Shown here in pieces: positions 61,801 through 64,000 of a stretch of 64,000 nt of DNA. Made by a program: the position numbers and the translations under genes. Position 1 is the first letter of the stretch; each line of letters opens with the position of its first letter. Source of the stretch: Lineus longissimus (taxonomy: Eukaryota; Nemertea; Pilidiophora; Heteronemertea; Lineidae); contig NC_088317.1 of assembly GCF_910592395.1 (NCBI RefSeq), forward strand, positions 16,724,039 through 16,788,038. The letters run 5' to 3'. The notes under the pieces are model-generated. The model made no database searches and was not told the DNA's origin. It saw nothing but the letters and a program-made list of their open reading frames with translations.

Positions 61801-64000
61801 GGATAAGGTCATTGCCTGGAGGTCAGATTTCAAGGTCACCTGCGGAGGTGCGTAGAAATGTTAAAGGTGAAGGTTCCAAGTCGCCGCTGAGGAGACGAAG
61901 CATCGGGTCGCCGATCAGGCGGTCACCAAGGTTACGCTCGGAGTCGTCAGATGACGGAGGAATTAAGGAAAGGTTACGGTCAAGGTCACCACTTCGTAGG
62001 AACGATGCATTTGATGAAAGGTCAAGGTCACCCAGGGGGCACTTATGTCGCGATGATAATTTCGACACTGAGGCAAAGGGGTGTAAAACACTGGATTCTG
62101 TGAAACCTGTAGCTCCCAAAGATGCGATCATTTCTCGGAAAACACGAAAACGAACTGTTAGTTTGAACGAGCCTACTGTTACCCGTGACAAATCTCCTGC
62201 GTCTGGAGATAAGAAAGTTTTCACTAGATCTCGTAGTCATTTATCCGTTGTGTTCAAAGACAATATGATTGAGTGCCTAGGTGATGGGAAATTGACCCGG
62301 TCTTCGAGTTCCCCCGATGTTAGCCCGATTAAAACTGCTCCTAATCAGGATGGTTCTGCTAATATTGAGAGTACGATCCAACAATTCGTTCCAAGTGTTC
62401 AAATTGACATGCTCAATACCAAAGGTGCTAATTCAAATTCTGGTGCTAAAGCAAAAACCTCTGAAGATGATGCCGAACTTTCTGAAAGCAATATTGAAAA
62501 TTCAGATGAAGCCAATGTGAGCATTGGTCGGAGATCGCTTCGTTCTCATTCCACATCAAGTGATGTTGTGGAACTGCCGAAAGCTTGTTCGAAATCGTTT
62601 CAACAGAGAAATAACTTGGTCGCGAAAAGGCTTCGTAGTTTAGGACGGAAGGTACAAAAGGGGGGTAAAGGCGGGAGTAAGGTTTGCGACGGGGTTTCGC
62701 GGGACCAGGGCGTGCTGACTGCTAAAAGGACTTTAAGGGGACGCAGTTTGACTCTGAAGGGAGATGAAGTAGTGTCTGATCAGAAACTGGAGGAGAAGGC
62801 AGGGGAATCGAGTGACAATGACAAGGGAAAAGCAGGCAATGTAAACACACAAGCAGACGATGAAAACCAATGTGCAGACGTTGTGAATATGCCAGCAGAC
62901 GACGTAAACAAGCAATCAGATATTGTGAATGAACAAAGTAACGATGTGAATAGACAAGCAGATGTGGTGAATCAACGGGCAGATGATGTAAACAGACAGG
63001 CAGACAGTGGAAATGAACAACCAGACAATGGAAATAAACATGGAAAAGATACTAGTGAAGAAGAAGATCATGTAAATAAACAAGCAGACGTTAAAACCAA
63101 ACAGATGGAAAAGTACAATGAGTTTGCTAAATGTGCAAAAGAGGAGAAAAATGATGAGACAGTCATTGAGAAGAAGAAAGACGACGTAGCAGACGACAGT
63201 GAAAAGCTTTCTGGGAAAAACGCTGATCTGAAAAGTGGGCTACGCACCCGTCGGGAACGGAAAAGTAGCGAGGGGTCCTGGGAGGGTCGAAGGAAGAAGA
63301 GGGGCAGTGGTGGCTTCACGGTCAGCGAGGTGAAATTCCTCGATGTTGCAGAAGATGGCGAGGATGGGCCGACTTCTCCTGGGTTTAGGGGCAAAAGAGC
63401 GCGGCTTGGAAAGAGTTATAGCGAGGATTGGGGAAGGGCGGAGAGAGGTGCTCTCAGCTTGAAGACTCTGGATACACCGACAAGAGAAAGAAATGTCACC
63501 ATTAGGTCAAGTCCAAAGTCTCCTAAAGGGGGCAGTCCTCTGTCTCTGGATTTGAATACATTTGAGGAGAATGCTTGCGGCATGTCATCCAAAAGAAATG
63601 CAAGATCAGTCAACCCGAGGTTGCTTTGTGATACATCCGACCCCAATGAATTGGACACAGACAATCGAACTGATAATGAAGCCGGTAATTCCTCCTTACT
63701 CTCATTTCCTGGAGTTGCATCTCATTTTGAAACTGAAAAGACTCCTGATTTTAACATGGACATTAATGAAATTTTTAAAGAAATTCACTCGGGGACAGAT
63801 CTGATGAATGATGTTGATAATGATTCCAATGATCAAGGAGAAAATCAGAATGCAACAAGTGGACATTTTACTTTGACGGTTGATTCTGAAATCGAAGAAG
63901 CATTCCGAGGCAAGGGTTCTGAGTCCACTGAGCTTGCCGTGGACCCAACCTGCCGTCGTGGCTCGAAGCGTCTAAAACCCTCCGCTAAGAAGTCTAAAAA
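52879..64000 (+). CDS. ICE1: ICE1-like (little elongation complex) subunit, 3' end beyond window
   Basis: ICE1 scaffolds the little elongation complex for snRNA transcription in the nucleus. Exons: 52879-53070, 53471-53541, 54078-54144, 54534-54725, 54981-55078, 55349-55386, 59638-59760, 60009-60194, 60601-60797, then one exon from 61182 open to the window end; 1327 residues so far. The call rests on the N-terminus: an acidic start, then CDGCKKLKQ, LTLKQKI and a KC-containing segment followed by coiled coils, resembling vertebrate ICE1 (C-x2-C, LTLKQKI, TD-LL...KC). Next is a disordered region with SR/SP clusters (about 61780-62040) and a heptad-like DVNxQAD repeat (62835-63090). The long exon was verified open line by line. 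Exon 3 could end at 54126 or 54144, both in phase. Other coiled-coil nuclear scaffolds remain possible. Confidence 0.62.
53623..53799. mobile_element. MITE family beta, full-length copy
   Basis: Ends GTAGAACCTCCCTATTAAGA and GGGAGGTTCCAC are inverted. The interior carries GAGAGGTCGAATTGAATGGA as in the 15669 copy. It is in ICE1 intron 2. Confidence 0.75.
56227..56457. repeat. long hairpin: 104-bp arms, 23-base loop
   Basis: Left arm 56227-56330 and right arm 56354-56457 are complementary at 100 of 104 positions (differences near TCGC/CCGC, ACAAAA/ACCAAA, GACCTG/GACTTG, TTTTGTG/TTCTGTG). It is in a transcribed ICE1 intron. I see no coding capacity and no flanking duplication that I can be sure of. 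Confidence 0.92.
56805..56879. repeat. partial MITE family beta
   Basis: Contains GAGGACACCTCC, GTCAATCCCAAGGG and CTAATAGAGAGGTATTACTG, diverged from the full copies. It lies in the same ICE1 intron. Confidence 0.5.
57836..58390 (-). CDS. single-Ig-domain type I membrane protein nested in an ICE1 intron
   Basis: The coding region appears to be one exon. It follows an acceptor at 58428/58427 (TTTTCGTTTCAG), so a 5' UTR exon lies upstream. I start at the first of two Met codons (MMGRHSSIYL), giving 184 residues: signal peptide to about residue 28, one Ig domain with Cys (LNCEIAN), Trp (LKWISP) and the canonical DSGDYVC, several N-x-S/T sites, a membrane helix (MIILGVNCVLLLIFIICTVF), and a short basic tail (RYRREL...). 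It is probably a cell-surface adhesion or recognition protein; the exact family is not recognised. It is transcribed opposite to the host gene, inside the 4.25-kb intron 55387-59637. Confidence 0.82.
   Translation of the reverse strand: MMGRHSSIYLTLVAVAFTTFQSLPVASSSEAATDDKSLKITPKQLVIENGMDGKLNCEIANETEVEALKWISPKGVPIQDLNNTRMTVQIANSTLTLTIFNATEADSGDYVCQSEAGQNGTAIFKVYIMPSYWLEGMIILGVNCVLLLIFIICTVFSQLRYRRELKASQKLAHYTPANMDCQDT
60225..60505 (+). mobile_element. tRNA-derived SINE
   Basis: The head has TGGCAGAGTGG (A box) and GGTTCGACAC (B box), 47 bases apart. It is followed by the conserved core GTCCTTGGGCAAGGCACTTA...GTAAATGGGTACC found in widespread animal SINEs, and a tail ending in a short inverted GCCCGATCCTGCTCGGGC. 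It is in ICE1 intron 8. Exact ends are approximate. Confidence 0.82.
62835..63090 (+). repeat. degenerate 21-bp coding repeat in the giant ICE1 exon
   Basis: About nine to ten seven-residue units of the type DDVNRQA/DVVNQRA/DIVNEQS. The DNA has diverged while Asn, Asp and Gln positions persist. Confidence 0.8.

Overview
This is a eukaryotic (animal) genomic window. It has many short exons with GT-AG introns, AATAAA signals, MITE-like and tRNA-derived repeats, and animal protein families. A laccase-type multicopper oxidase, lysine-rich secreted proteins and GFM1/UBAC2/ICE1-type genes suggest a lophotrochozoan-like marine invertebrate, but that placement is inference and I cannot name a species. 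All exon models were built by hand from splice consensus and reading-frame phase. No transcript or database search was available.

Left part (1-11.5 kb): three minus-strand genes encode small basic secreted proteins. One is a His/Lys-rich 65-residue peptide (59-655). The other two are related, modular lysine-rich genes (1953-4996 and 8720-11027). Their coding introns are all phase 1, and each carries a signal-peptide exon, a 12-nt microexon, a 69-nt two-cysteine exon and low-complexity Lys exons. Even the promoter/5' UTR exon is duplicated between them. The first also has an alternative terminal exon. About 11.5-16.1 kb is gene-poor, with a 54-bp minisatellite and a MITE.

Middle part (16-38.5 kb, plus strand): a complete 10-exon laccase-type multicopper oxidase (16184-21497, 682 residues, all copper ligands present) is followed by a long coiled-coil gene of at least 23 exons (22483 onward). 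Then comes an unrecognised Ser/Asn-rich gene (34995-38502), which may be the 3' half of the coiled-coil gene.

Right part (40-64 kb): mitochondrial elongation factor G (GFM1, plus) is convergent with UBAC2 (minus). UBAC2 is divergent from an ICE1-like gene (plus) that runs off the right edge inside a giant exon. A single-Ig membrane-protein gene lies antisense inside an ICE1 intron. A 104-bp-arm near-perfect hairpin and a tRNA-derived SINE lie in ICE1 introns.

How they may act together (inference): Lys-rich secreted proteins next to an extracellular phenol oxidase would fit an oxidative-crosslinking (tanning) matrix locus. The remaining genes look like housekeeping. A recurrent oddity is that three separate genes carry short tandem duplications that copy a splice site plus the edge of its exon.
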